Shown here piece by piece: positions 18,166-25,354 of a DNA stretch of 64,000 nt; position 1 is the first letter of the stretch, and the number at the start of each line of letters is the position of its first letter. The DNA comes from an uncultured Microbulbifer sp. (GTDB taxonomy: Bacteria; Pseudomonadota; Gammaproteobacteria; Pseudomonadales; Cellvibrionaceae), in NCBI RefSeq assembly GCF_947489355.1, contig NZ_CANLDD010000010.1:35938-99937 (forward strand), in the 5' to 3' direction. Made by a program: the position numbers and the translations under genes. The notes under the pieces are model-generated. The model made no database searches, was not told where the DNA came from, and saw only the letters and a list, made by a program, of their open reading frames with translations.

Positions 18166-18255
18166 ATTTAAGCGGGTCGATGGGGATTTGGCTCGCGGTT
18201 TCAGGGACACAAACTCCTAATAAGTGTTAGAGCATCACATCATGGAGACAACAAT

Positions 18256-18663
18256 ATGGTACAAGGTGAATGCAACTGCGGAGCGGTAAGCTTTACAGTT
18301 GATGCCGGGATCTCTGACGTTTTTGTCTGCCACTGTTCTATTTGCAGACGCTCTACAGGTAGCGGTGGTATAGCGGTGGCAGTGGTAGCGAATAAAACCT
18401 TCGCCTGGATCAAAGGACAAGACCAAATAAGCTACTGGTCAAAGCCGGGGCACGAATGGCACACGTATTTTTGTCAAGTTTGTGGCACTGCTGTTCCAGG
18501 AGAAAACGATACAGAAAGTATGTATTTACCCGTTGGAACATTGACTTCGGGTTGTGAGAATCTGCGGGTTGCCCATCACTTGTATGTGCATTCAAAAGCT
18601 TCGTGGGAGGAAATTGGTGACTCAGGAAAGCAACATATCGAGAATTATGAGGCCGAAGTGTAG
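18256..18663 (+). CDS. GFA/CENP-V-fold zinc protein
   Basis: This 135-residue protein has the cysteine pattern of the GFA family: C6 and C8 (ECNCGAVSF), C25, C27 and C30 (VCHCSICRR), and C73 and C76 (FCQVCGTAV), which bind two zinc ions. The family is named after a proposed glutathione-dependent formaldehyde-activating enzyme, but most members have no proven reaction. GGAGA lies 8 bases before the ATG. It is the first gene of the cassette array and is followed by an attC-like palindrome 28 bases after the stop. GFA genes are common cassette cargo. Confidence 0.85.
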   Translation: MVQGECNCGAVSFTVDAGISDVFVCHCSICRRSTGSGGIAVAVVANKTFAWIKGQDQISYWSKPGHEWHTYFCQVCGTAVPGENDTESMYLPVGTLTSGCENLRVAHHLYVHSKASWEEIGDSGKQHIENYEAEV

Positions 18664-18691
18664 AAGAAATAATGAATGCGTATGGGTAGGC

Positions 18692-18781
18692 ATATAACAG
18701 TGGATGGCGCAATCACAGCCATTGGCTGGGCTGGATGCCCGACGCTGCGTTTCCAGCCAGTTGTCAATACAGGCGTTATAA
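18692..18781 (+). repeat. attC site 1
   Basis: This 90-bp imperfect palindrome has outer ends ATATAAC and GTTATAA. The inner arms TTGGCTGG and CCAGCCAG flank a short centre. The right arm, read as its complement, repeats the left arm with bulges and mismatches, which is the attC architecture. It lies between the GFA gene and the next cassette gene. Confidence 0.65.
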
Positions 18782-18789
18782 TTTGTGGG

Positions 18790-19149
18790 GTGATTTTGAA
18801 CAGCAAGTTTAATAAGAGAGCTTTTATCAGATGGAAGGTCTATATTGACCGCTCTAAGATGTACATTGGATATGTGCAATTCTTAATGATTATATTTGTG
18901 TTTATCAAATCATTGGGTGACAACCCGTTGAGTCATTTTGTTTTTAAAAATCCTATCTTATCAGTGCCAATAATACTGATTGTTTTTGTGTGTTTTTCAC
19001 TGGTGCTGGGATATTTGGATTCAAAATTTGGGTTTAGGGAAGAAGAGATTAGAAACCATTCTAAATCCAACCCGGTATTGATGGATATTCAAAAGTCTAT
19101 TGATGAGCTAAGTGCAAAAGTTGGTGATGGATACACCAGCAACAAGTGA
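18790..19149 (+). CDS. Small two-helix membrane protein, cassette gene
   Basis: The chosen GTG start at 18790 lies 9 bases after the attC end and gives 119 residues. Two membrane helices are seen (about residues 25-44 and 56-77) with a charged C-terminal tail (FREEEIRNHSKSNP). The ATG at 18676 is open in the same frame but would translate straight through the attC palindrome, so I rejected it. No family is recognised. Confidence 0.5.
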   Translation: MILNSKFNKRAFIRWKVYIDRSKMYIGYVQFLMIIFVFIKSLGDNPLSHFVFKNPILSVPIILIVFVCFSLVLGYLDSKFGFREEEIRNHSKSNPVLMDIQKSIDELSAKVGDGYTSNK

Positions 19150-19946
19150 TAGTCGGGCAAAGGTGGGATATCAGTCCGCCTTCCTTTTACCACCGTACTT
19201 GCGGGCCCACTCATGGCGGTGGATTGTCACACGCCCTTTGGGTGGTGAAGTGTCATTCAGTTATCCCCTCTAAAACAAGCCTTGAATGCCCGCGAAATGG
19301 CTTGCTGATGCCCGGGTATGCCGCAAATGGCTACGCAGTTGGTGGGACATTCACTTGGTGTCGTCTAAAACTGCAGATTGATTGCAGTCTTTGCAAAAAG
19401 CGCATACCGTAGGTCTGGCGCCCAGCCGCTTCACCGGCGCAGTCAAAGCATAATAAACAGATAAACCATACCGCAACGATCATTATTTATCCCGCGAGCG
19501 CCCTGTAACCGCAGCGCTCGCGGGTAATCGATCAACAAAACACCCAAACAAAGAAGGACCACACCATGACCGCGTAAATGAGAGAAAACGCCACCCCCCG
19601 ATGTTAGCAGCACCGAGAGATGGCTAACCCCAATAGATAAATTGGTATCTAGCGAGGCTGTCTTGAATGATACGTCATACACTCGTTCGTCTTCAATCAA
19701 CGTCTCCCTGAAGGCGAGCTTTTCGAGTCACTTTCGCCCCAGGCGGCGGAGCGTGCTGTGGCGTTGCGTGATGATTGGTGTGATTTTTTACTTCAGCCGC
19801 GCACCGCCTCCCTGGCTGCGCGCCCTTCCTGCAAGTTTCCCTTTTCTTTTCCTCACAAGGATCGCACCTGCGGCGAGAGAAACCGCGCAAAGCGATGTGC
19901 TTTTTCTGCACCTTTCCGCCACAGGTGACTCAAGGAGCCTATAAAG
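19150..19946. other. Stretch with no convincing gene
   Basis: About 800 bases lie between two cassette genes. The open frames on both strands have no family resemblance and odd composition. A perfect 11-bp inverted repeat is present at 19491-19524 (listed separately). An attC is expected after the preceding gene, and GCAACAAGTG follows its end, but I could not find a matching right arm. The base composition changes from AT-rich to GC-rich here, so this may be a separate insertion. Confidence 0.4.
19491..19524. repeat. Perfect GC-rich inverted repeat
   Basis: CCCGCGAGCGC (19491-19501) pairs exactly with GCGCTCGCGGG (19514-19524) around a 12-base loop. There is no T-run, so it is not a clear terminator. 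It could be an end of a mobile element or a structured RNA. Confidence 0.45.
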
Positions 19947-20192
19947 ATGCCTATATTACCCTGTCGATTATTTCAGCCGCTGCACCTGGGTGGGTATTTT
20001 ATTATCACCCCGGTCGCGATCAAAGATAAGGTTGTGGATCTGCACATTGCGCCCGGCAAGGGTAACCGGGTGATACGGGCCGTGCGTTTACTGCAACTGT
20101 TGGAAGAAGCCTGGGCGCTGGAGGAGGACTCATCCGATAAGCCTCCAGCCATCCTCAGGCCATTCAAGCACCGCCCCAATAAAAAGACGTAG
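19947..20192 (+). CDS. Small protein with possible distant similarity to CsrA
   Basis: The protein has 81 residues and a good ribosome binding site (AAGGAG, 11 bases before the ATG). The first 50 residues follow the CsrA layout: M-x-I-L-x-x-R near the start, L-x-x-G near residues 13-15, YFIITPVAIKDKVVDLHI as two beta strands, then APGKGNRVIRA in place of the usual APKEVAVHRE. A helix (RLLQLLEEAWALEE) and a basic tail follow. CsrA proteins bind GGA in mRNA leaders. The similarity is by eye only and the key arginine register is not exact, so function is unproven. Confidence 0.4.
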   Translation: MPILPCRLFQPLHLGGYFIITPVAIKDKVVDLHIAPGKGNRVIRAVRLLQLLEEAWALEEDSSDKPPAILRPFKHRPNKKT

Positions 20193-20709
20193 CGCTGAGC
20201 GGGCTCCTCGAAAGCCTGTGCAGCCCGGAACAGTACCGCAAACGCTTACCTTCCTGTGCTGTCACTGTGGGGAGGTAAGCGCAAGCCTGTGAGCTTCCGT
20301 TCCGCTCTGGTGCCGCTGTAGGTGCGCAAGGCTCGATCGCCGAACGCGGCGCTGCCATCGCTGTACTGGGAAGGTGTGTCAACGGGCGAGAGGGAGGAGG
20401 CCCTGATGATACGCCTCTCTGAATAGCGGTGCAGTTTCACAGGTGATATAACCAGATACGAACCGGAATTTCGGACACCGTGACCGCTATTTTTGAGAAG
20501 CGAGTGGCTTCTCCTAAAATGTGAATAATTCCAATGGGTTACATTCATTGTTCATTTTTGGGATACTGGTCGTAGTGACCATTATCCCAGGTGGTTCGAT
20601 AGTGCTAAATTGTCGTATCAAATTGATTCACAGTAATTTTTTAATAGTTTGGCGTGAAAAGAATCCAGAAATATTGGCCATGGTGATCAGTATACAAATG
20701 TTAAAAGCC
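20193..20709. other. Stretch with no convincing gene
   Basis: These 517 bases have no recognisable gene. The GC-rich first half (to about 20480) is unlike the AT-rich cassette DNA that follows. An imperfect hairpin (GAGAAGC / GCTTCTC) lies at 20495-20513 near the change in composition. The plus-strand frame from 20521 is open but its first 63 codons look non-coding before the signal-peptide start at 20710. Confidence 0.4.
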
Positions 20710-21045
20710 ATGAAAACTATCGCAGTATTTATCCTGCTTGCTCTATCTTCTAGCGCCTTATCAGACCAGGCACTTTCAACGGCCGTCAGATCTCTATTAG
20801 AATCAGGCAGTACAGATAGCTTCGTTCACGTCGGCAACAGCACACAGTCAGAATTCAACAAACGGCGAAGTATTGGCTCGTCATGCACCCTCAGCATTCT
20901 AGAAGGTGATGCCAAACAACCAATAGGTGATGGCAGCGCTAGCAATCATGCTCTCATTACCTGCCCTGGCTTTAGAGCTCTTGGCATTCGCATAAAGCCT
21001 GAACAATCAGGCAAATACCATATATTGGGTTACTGGTCCCAGTAA
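20710..21045 (+). CDS. Small secreted protein of unknown function, cassette gene
   Basis: The chosen ATG gives 111 residues beginning with a clear signal peptide (MKTIAVFILLALSSSALS, cleavage about residue 18). The mature part has two cysteines (SSCTLSILEG and ITCPGFRALG) that could form a disulfide, and ends GKYHILGYWSQ. No family is recognised. The stop codon is followed 2 bases later by the left end of an attC site, which is typical of cassette genes. A longer in-frame start at 20521 was rejected because it would bury the signal peptide. Confidence 0.55.
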   Translation: MKTIAVFILLALSSSALSDQALSTAVRSLLESGSTDSFVHVGNSTQSEFNKRRSIGSSCTLSILEGDAKQPIGDGSASNHALITCPGFRALGIRIKPEQSGKYHILGYWSQ

Positions 21046-21047
21046 GC

Positions 21048-21155
21048 TTTTAACAAGTTGCTACATCCGACCGCCTATACTCCACTCGCTTTGTGCTGTA
21101 CGCTACGCTAGCACAAAGCGGCTCCATTCCGGCTGCGGCTGAGCAAGGCATTATG
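21048..21155 (+). repeat. attC site 2
   Basis: Left end TTTTAAC with AAGTTGCTACATCCGACCG next to it, right end GGCTGCGGCTGAGC then ATTATG. The inner arms TCGCTTTGTGCT and AGCACAAAGCGG pair almost perfectly around a short loop. This is the classic layout of attC sites with GCxxCxxCCGAC boxes. The right core has A in place of the first G of GTTRRRY, which may make it inactive. Confidence 0.8.
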
Positions 21156-21162
21156 AGTAAAA

Positions 21163-21753
21163 ATGAAAAAATACGCATCAATTTTCTTGCTATTAATCAT
21201 CTTTGAGGCTTCAGCAGATTCAGGTCCTGTATTGAATTTCTCTAGGATGGTTAGAGGCGGAGAGGAAATATACAAAAGCCAAGATTACGAAGAGTGCATG
21301 ATAATAAAAATAGAAGGTGATTTCGATAATGATGGCGACCACGACTTTCTTTTGTCTACTAGGTGCCCCTACGGTGACTATGGTAGGTGGGGGAATGCGG
21401 GTGGTACATGGCAAGTATATTTTAACCGTGTTGGTGGCTATAAAAATACGCAATCTATTTTCTTTCATCCATTAGCTTTCCGAATATCTGCAACAGGAAA
21501 AGGCGAGGAGTTTAAGCTTGAATATTATCATCGAATGAATTGCTGTGAGGGTAATTTTATATCAGAAATAATAGGTTTTGATCGCAGAGAAAGAATATCG
21601 AATCAAATCTATAAAGATGTCAATGTGAAAGGTAGTGATGGGTATAATAGATATGAAATATTATTTGGAGTTGAGTATTTTCTAAAACCCAAATTTTGTT
21701 CAATTAAAAATATAGAGAGTCGTCAATGCAAATGGAAAGACGGTTACTACTAA
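21163..21753 (+). CDS. Secreted protein with a calcium-loop-like motif, cassette gene
   Basis: This AT-rich gene encodes 196 residues with a signal peptide (about residues 1-18). GDFDNDGDHDFLLSTRC near residue 50 is a DxDxDG loop like those of FG-GAP/VCBS and EF-hand proteins. Several cysteines (EECM, STRCP, MNCCEGN, KFCS, RQCKW) suggest disulfides in the periplasm or outside the cell. I do not recognise a named family. It starts 8 bases after the attC end, with no strong ribosome binding site visible. Confidence 0.6.
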   Translation: MKKYASIFLLLIIFEASADSGPVLNFSRMVRGGEEIYKSQDYEECMIIKIEGDFDNDGDHDFLLSTRCPYGDYGRWGNAGGTWQVYFNRVGGYKNTQSIFFHPLAFRISATGKGEEFKLEYYHRMNCCEGNFISEIIGFDRRERISNQIYKDVNVKGSDGYNRYEILFGVEYFLKPKFCSIKNIESRQCKWKDGYY

Positions 21754-21756
21754 ACT

Positions 21757-21843
21757 TCATAAAAAAATACAGTACCTCAGCCACTACGATGTATGGACCT
21801 CCACAAGCTTTGCTTGTTCCGGCCCGTGTGCTTTGCGTTATGT
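21757..21843 (+). repeat. attC site 3 (degenerate left end)
   Basis: The right end GTTATGT at 21837-21843 and the inner arms CCACAAGC and GCTTGTTCCGG around a TTT loop fit an attC. The left end is eroded: CATAAAAAAATAC stands where CATAACGCAAAGCAC would be the complement of the right arm. It lies directly after the stop of the preceding cassette gene. Confidence 0.5.
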
Positions 21844-21905
21844 GCCTGAGCCAGAGAGACTGAAGATTAACAATTAGTGGTCACTTCAGAAGAGAGTCAA
21901 AGGTG

Positions 21906-22058
21906 ATGCTGTGGCTATTTCTAGCTTCGTTTATCATTGGTTTACTTGTTGCAATACTCTTCCCAAACTTTAAAGTTTCATTCCAATAGGATAACTGTCT
22001 AGATTCAGGTGGCAGCTTTGATTATGAGCTATGCCCACGTGACCAACCACCCGTATAA
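21906..22058 (+). pseudogene. Small cassette gene split by an in-frame TAG
   Basis: From the ATG at 21906 (AAAGG 5 bases upstream) the frame reads a 27-residue membrane segment ending FPNFKVSFQ, then TAG at 21987-21989, and continues in the same frame for 22 codons (DNCLDSGGSFDYELCPRD...) to TAA at 22056. The second part resembles the CLDSGG(x)W/FDYE pattern of small secreted or membrane-anchored proteins. Either a nonsense mutation split a 50-residue gene, or only the 27-residue peptide is made. Confidence 0.4.
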
Positions 22059-22086
22059 GGAAAACCACCAGTGCAAGTAAAAAAAC

Positions 22087-22398
22087 ATGACAAGAGCCGG
22101 CACGATCAAAAATGCTGCACATTTTTTGGATCTCAGCGGCAAAGATGGCATCCTGACCCCGCTGATCAAACAGCTTACCGAAGCAGCTATGAGCGCGGAG
22201 CTGGAGGAGCACCTCGCCGGCGAGGGCAAGCCCAACCGCAAACATGGTCATACATCCAAAACCATGAAAAGTCTGGCGGACAGCTTCGAGTTACAGACAA
22301 CGCGGGACCGCGCTGGCACCTTCGAGTCACAGATCGTCAAGAAGCATCAAACCCAGCTTACCGACGAGCTGGAGCGCAAGATCATCGCCCTGTTCATC
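22087..22398 (+). pseudogene. IS256-family (mutator-type) transposase, N-terminal fragment
   Basis: About 104 codons match the N-terminal part of IS256-family transposases: ILTPLIKQLTEAAMSAELEEHL, here split between 20-residue limits, then NRKHGHTSKTMKS, TTRDRAGTFES and ERKIIALF. The frame then runs directly into group II intron sequence near 22399, so the catalytic DDE domain is missing. Full-length members have about 400 residues. Confidence 0.8.
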
Positions 22399-22628
22399 CT
22401 CAGGTGGCGTTCGTGCCCTGAGGGTCTGGGTATTGCGACCCGTTTGACGGGGTGGGGCTGGGAGTAGCCCTCAACCAGGGCTCGGCGTAGCGCGGGCCAG
22501 AGTGACTTTATCCACTGGGGATAGTCTTCGATGGAGATACCATCGACACCAGTGGCGCCTTTGTTCCGACACACTTGCTTCCAGGCAGTACGCAGGTTCT
22601 CCGGCGCCAGTACCTGCGCATACAGATT
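22399..22628 (-). pseudogene. ltrA: Group II intron reverse transcriptase/maturase, N-terminal fragment
   Basis: The frame reads NLYAQVLAPENLRTAWKQV, then NKGATGVDGISIEDY, then YSQPHPVKRVAIPRPSG. This is the start of the reverse-transcriptase domain of intron-encoded proteins. An in-frame TAG lies two codons before NLY and no good start is seen. The sequence stops matching after HERHL, where the expected GIPTV motif is replaced by the complement of the IS256 fragment. The YADD active site is absent. Confidence 0.8.
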
Positions 22629-22835
22629 ACTCTACAAAGCTGGGAACAAATCACTGCCGCTATGGGATTGACCGTCGTTTGTCGGCTCGCAGGTTTGCGC
22701 TCGGGCCTCCTCCAGACAACCCCTCGCGGGGTTGTCCTTGCCGTTGGCTAGTAGTTATGATCACCGGTAATCCGGTGATCAGGCTCTCCTACAGAGGACT
22801 TTCACCTCATTAGTTCATGCCCATGCTGGGCGTAC
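22399..22835 (-). mobile_element. Group IIC-attC-type intron, 5' part only
   Basis: On the minus strand the element starts GTACGCCCAGCATGGGC at 22835, close to the GTGCGCCC start of bacterial group IIC introns. GAGGTGAAAGTCCTC follows, then two perfect stem-loops: TGATCACCGG/CCGGTGATCA (22758-22781) and GACAACCCC/GGGGTTGTC (22715-22736). The intron-encoded protein begins near 22628. The 5' splice point abuts CTTGT of the attC bottom strand, which is the known target of this intron class. The 3' two-thirds, including the catalytic domain V, is lost at the junction with the IS256 fragment. Confidence 0.75.
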
Positions 22836-22895
22836 ACAAGCGCTGCACCCGACTCCGGCGGTATCCCGCCTCCGCGGGTGAGTTTGGAGTTAGGC
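22836..22895 (+). repeat. attC site 4, interrupted by the intron
   Basis: ACAAGCGCTGCACCCGACTC follows the intron boundary, and the site ends GAGTTTGGAGTTAGGC with the core GTTAGGC at 22889-22895. Inner arms CGGCGG..CCGCC and CCCG..CGGG form the stem. The left core (expected GCCTA before ACAAG) has been displaced by the intron. The gene after it starts 12 bases downstream. Confidence 0.75.
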
Positions 22896-22906
22896 GAACA
22901 AGAAAT

Positions 22907-24112
22907 ATGAAATACTTTTTAATCTTAACATCAATACTTTCGATAAATTCTTATGCGGCAAGCTTTGATTGCTCTAAAGCTTCTACAAAAATTGAGCACG
23001 CAATATGCTCAAATACTCAATTGAGCGAATTGGATGATAAATTGTCTGCTTCTTTTTCCGGTTTGAAGGTCCAGCTAGAGAAAAGCGATTTTCAAATACT
23101 TTTAAGAGAGCAAAGAAAGTGGATTAAACAAAGAGCTAATTCTTGTGAAGGTAGTAAAAGAATAAATAAATGTTTGGTTCGGACTTACGAAAATAGACTA
23201 AATACACTTGATATATTTTCGATGAAAAAGTTACCACCTCTAACTGACTTGGATGCTATCTGCTCCGGTAAATCTAAAAGAAACACTGTAAATGAAAAAT
23301 TATTTGATATAAATAATGATGGAGCAAATGAAGTGGCAGAACAATGCAGGGGAGGAACAATGAACAACCCCTGTATGAATTTTAAAGATTTAAATGGTGA
23401 GAGGATATCGCTTAGAACAATAGGATTTGAATGGAATACATATTGGACTCGCTATTCGAGTTACTTTGAATACAACGGTAAAGTTTACAACTCTCATGAA
23501 ACTGACAAAGGCCCTTCACATATACGATATACAACACCAGAAAACCATAGCTATGTAGTATGTGAATTTGAGAATATAGAATCAGAAAAATTTCACCCAA
23601 CACAGGAATCTTCAGTAAGCAGTGATATTTGTTCTTTAGCAGGTGATAAAAAGCTTCAATATATATCTTTAAATGACAAGCCACAGATAACTCGCAAGCA
23701 GATCAGGGAGGTAGGGAGATATGAGACAGGTATAGAAAGACAAGGGTATTTAGATGTCAATAATGATGGGGGTATGGAGCTTGTCGCTCAGGTAGACTAT
23801 GCGAGTGGTGCCGGCAGGGGATGTGATTTCCTATATTATGATGAGCTAAATATTGAGGATGGAACCTTTAAAAATACCAAGGGGCAAACTCCCCTATTAA
23901 AAATGCAAGGAGTCAATTTGGATTATAGACACCCTAATTGTGGAGGCATGAACAATAGCCTGTTTAGGCATGATGGTAAAATTTACTATGAGATAAACAC
24001 GCGTAAGGAACATCGGATATCCATATTAGAAGGGGACCAAATAAGGAATATTTGTGATGTTAAGAGATCTGTGGAAACAAATGTTAAATACATCGGCCCG
24101 CCTAACAAATAA
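22907..24112 (+). CDS. Secreted LprI/DUF1311-domain protein, cassette gene
   Basis: This 401-residue protein has a signal peptide (about residues 1-18). A DUF1311/LprI domain follows: FDCSKASTKIEHAICS (C22, C34) and LREQRKWIKQRANSC near residue 66. LprI of Mycobacterium inhibits lysozyme, but the domain is widespread and not always an inhibitor. The C-terminal 270 residues hold two DxNNDG loops (FDINNDGANEV and LDVNNDGGMEL), similar to repeats in secreted FG-GAP-like proteins. The start at 22907 is chosen because it opens the signal peptide; the frame is open back to 22817 through the attC. The stop overlaps the next attC. Confidence 0.7.
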   Translation: MKYFLILTSILSINSYAASFDCSKASTKIEHAICSNTQLSELDDKLSASFSGLKVQLEKSDFQILLREQRKWIKQRANSCEGSKRINKCLVRTYENRLNTLDIFSMKKLPPLTDLDAICSGKSKRNTVNEKLFDINNDGANEVAEQCRGGTMNNPCMNFKDLNGERISLRTIGFEWNTYWTRYSSYFEYNGKVYNSHETDKGPSHIRYTTPENHSYVVCEFENIESEKFHPTQESSVSSDICSLAGDKKLQYISLNDKPQITRKQIREVGRYETGIERQGYLDVNNDGGMELVAQVDYASGAGRGCDFLYYDELNIEDGTFKNTKGQTPLLKMQGVNLDYRHPNCGGMNNSLFRHDGKIYYEINTRKEHRISILEGDQIRNICDVKRSVETNVKYIGPPNK

Positions 24113-24152
24113 GGATAGGTTGCGCTTGCCGCAACATATCTGGTTGTTGAAC
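24100..24152 (+). repeat. attC site 5, compact
   Basis: The ends are GCCTAAC (24100-24106) and GTTGAAC (24146-24152), both exact matches to the RYYYAAC and GTTRRRY consensus. The stem GATAGGTTGCG / CGCAACATATC (one mismatch) surrounds a CTTGC loop. At 53 bp it is near the lower size limit of attC sites. The left core overlaps the end of the LprI-like gene. Confidence 0.65.
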
Positions 24153-24354
24153 AAGCCTGGCCAGCTCTACTTATGTAAATAAATTGAAGGGGAATTGGTT
24201 TCGGAAGGCCGACGTGAGTTTTGGTAATTTTTTACGGGCGAGCAAGAGCCTCGCCCCACAAGCGATTGCAAAATTCGTTGTCACATAGAGTGTTGGCTCC
24301 TTTGCCTAAGGCCCGTTAATCCTCGCGCTGGTGTCGTCCGTGCACTAACCGTTT

Positions 24355-24719
24355 TTATCCAGGTTGGGGTTTTCGAGGGTAAATACCCGTCATCCGCATA
24401 GGGCTGCGGCAGTGAGGGCAAGGCAAGCTCGCGGATATCTGCTTCGGTGGCGCCCGCCTTTGTACATTCAGCACCCGCTGCAGAATGCGCATAGCCGCTT
24501 TCACGTTGCCATGTAAGTACCCGTAGTCTCGTGCACGGCGAAAGCCCTTTGGCAAACGGCGTTGCAGGATCAGTCTGATAAACTGCTCGCCGGTTACTGT
24601 ACAGGTTTTCCATTGATCGGTTTTGGCATCGCGGTAGCGAAAGGCCACGTTGCAACCGTTATCGGACAAAATGTTGGTATGACTAATGACGCCACGATAC
24701 AGATAAGGGCAAACTCATG
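24355..24719 (-). pseudogene. IS91-family transposase, C-terminal fragment
   Basis: About 118 codons match the end of IS91-type transposases: YLYRGVISHTNILSDNG, then VAFRYRDAKTDQW, GEQFIRLILQRRLPKGF and RARDYGYLHGN, ending with a CPHC motif. The catalytic HUH and two-tyrosine part is missing. It is fused without a gap to the truncated recombinase upstream. Confidence 0.8.
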
Positions 24720-25262
24720 CGGAAGCAGGTGAGAATGGAGGTCTGGTAGCGCCGTTCGCGGGTACCGTTGATCAACCGCTCCAGCTCTTTGAAAGTCAGC
24801 ACATCGGGAAGGCGTCTCTCTTGAGGGGGTCTGATAATATATACCCACTGCCAGTCGCGCTTACGCTTACTAGTAAAGCAGGAGGGAAGAATGCCCCTCT
24901 GCCAGGATCGTATGAGGCATGGATGCCGATTACGAGCGTACAGGGAGGTATTCACAGCGTGTCCTGGGAGAGGGGTATTCTTTCCTTCCGACCCGGTAGT
25001 AAGTACGTGCTTGTAAAAGAACTGAAGGCCATTGCGATCTCCCTCTGCCGTTGGCCAGGAGTGAGTACTGATGAGTGGCTCGAAATAGTCCTCAAGCTGC
25101 CTTTGGGCGAGAGTGTCGGGCGGGCTGTCAAAGTACTCGCAGACGCGCCGTATGGCATGGCTGTATAGATTCAATGGTCGATTCGGCTTTGCCCTGGCGT
25201 TTGAGTGCGCTAAGATGTTTTCGCTACAGTGAATCGAATCGTTTCTGCTGTGCTTTGTTCAT
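24720..25262 (-). pseudogene. IS91-associated tyrosine recombinase, broken N-terminal part
   Basis: From the ATG at 25262 (GAGGAA upstream) the frame reads MNKAQQKRFDSL, then an in-frame TAG, then RKHLSALKRQGKAESTI. A one-base frameshift follows, then LYSHAIRRVCEYF, HSWPTAEGDRNGLQFFY, DWQWVYIIRPP and INGTRERRYQTSILT. This is the SAM-like core-binding domain and the start of the catalytic domain. A 120-bp element is inserted at 24877-24996. The catalytic Arg-His-Arg-Tyr part is missing, so the gene is dead. It is not an integron integrase. Confidence 0.75.
24871..25002. mobile_element. MITE-like insert with 6-bp target duplication
   Basis: A 120-bp element (24877-24996) is flanked by direct repeats TAGTAA (24871-24876 and 24997-25002). 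Its ends are imperfect inverted repeats: GGAGGGAAGAATGCCCCTCT on the left and, as complement, GGAAGGAAAGAATACCCCTC on the right, extending into CCAGGA. Removing the element and one TAGTAA restores the recombinase reading frame. It carries no gene. Similar short palindromic elements are common in marine gammaproteobacteria, from memory. Confidence 0.65.
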
Positions 25263-25354
25263 AAAGATATTCCTCTGGTTGTCGTTCTCGGGGGTGAGTA
25301 CGTGGAGGAATTATCTTTATTTCAGCGGAGTTACCTTTGCCGCGTAGTGGCTTC

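Larger units (their letters stand above)
24153..25354 (-). mobile_element. Decayed IS91-type element
   Basis: Remnants of a Y2-type transposase and of the tyrosine recombinase that accompanies one branch of IS91-like elements lie head to tail on the minus strand. GAAC (24149-24152) and CAAG (25361-25364) next to the edges are the kinds of tetranucleotide IS91 elements use as targets, but I could not define exact ends. The element sits between two attC sites. Confidence 0.55.

Noticed and set aside
19642..19944. 100-codon plus-strand frame and its minus-strand partners
   Set aside because: No similarity, no ribosome binding site, and competing frames of equal length on both strands.
20246..20548. 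100-codon minus-strand frame
   Set aside because: Low-complexity basic composition with no similarity; crosses the change in base composition at about 20490.
24720..25262. Tyrosine recombinase as a possible integron integrase
   Set aside because: Its sequence (NGLQFFY, INGTRERRYQT) is that of IS91-associated recombinases; the IntI-specific region is absent and the gene is broken.
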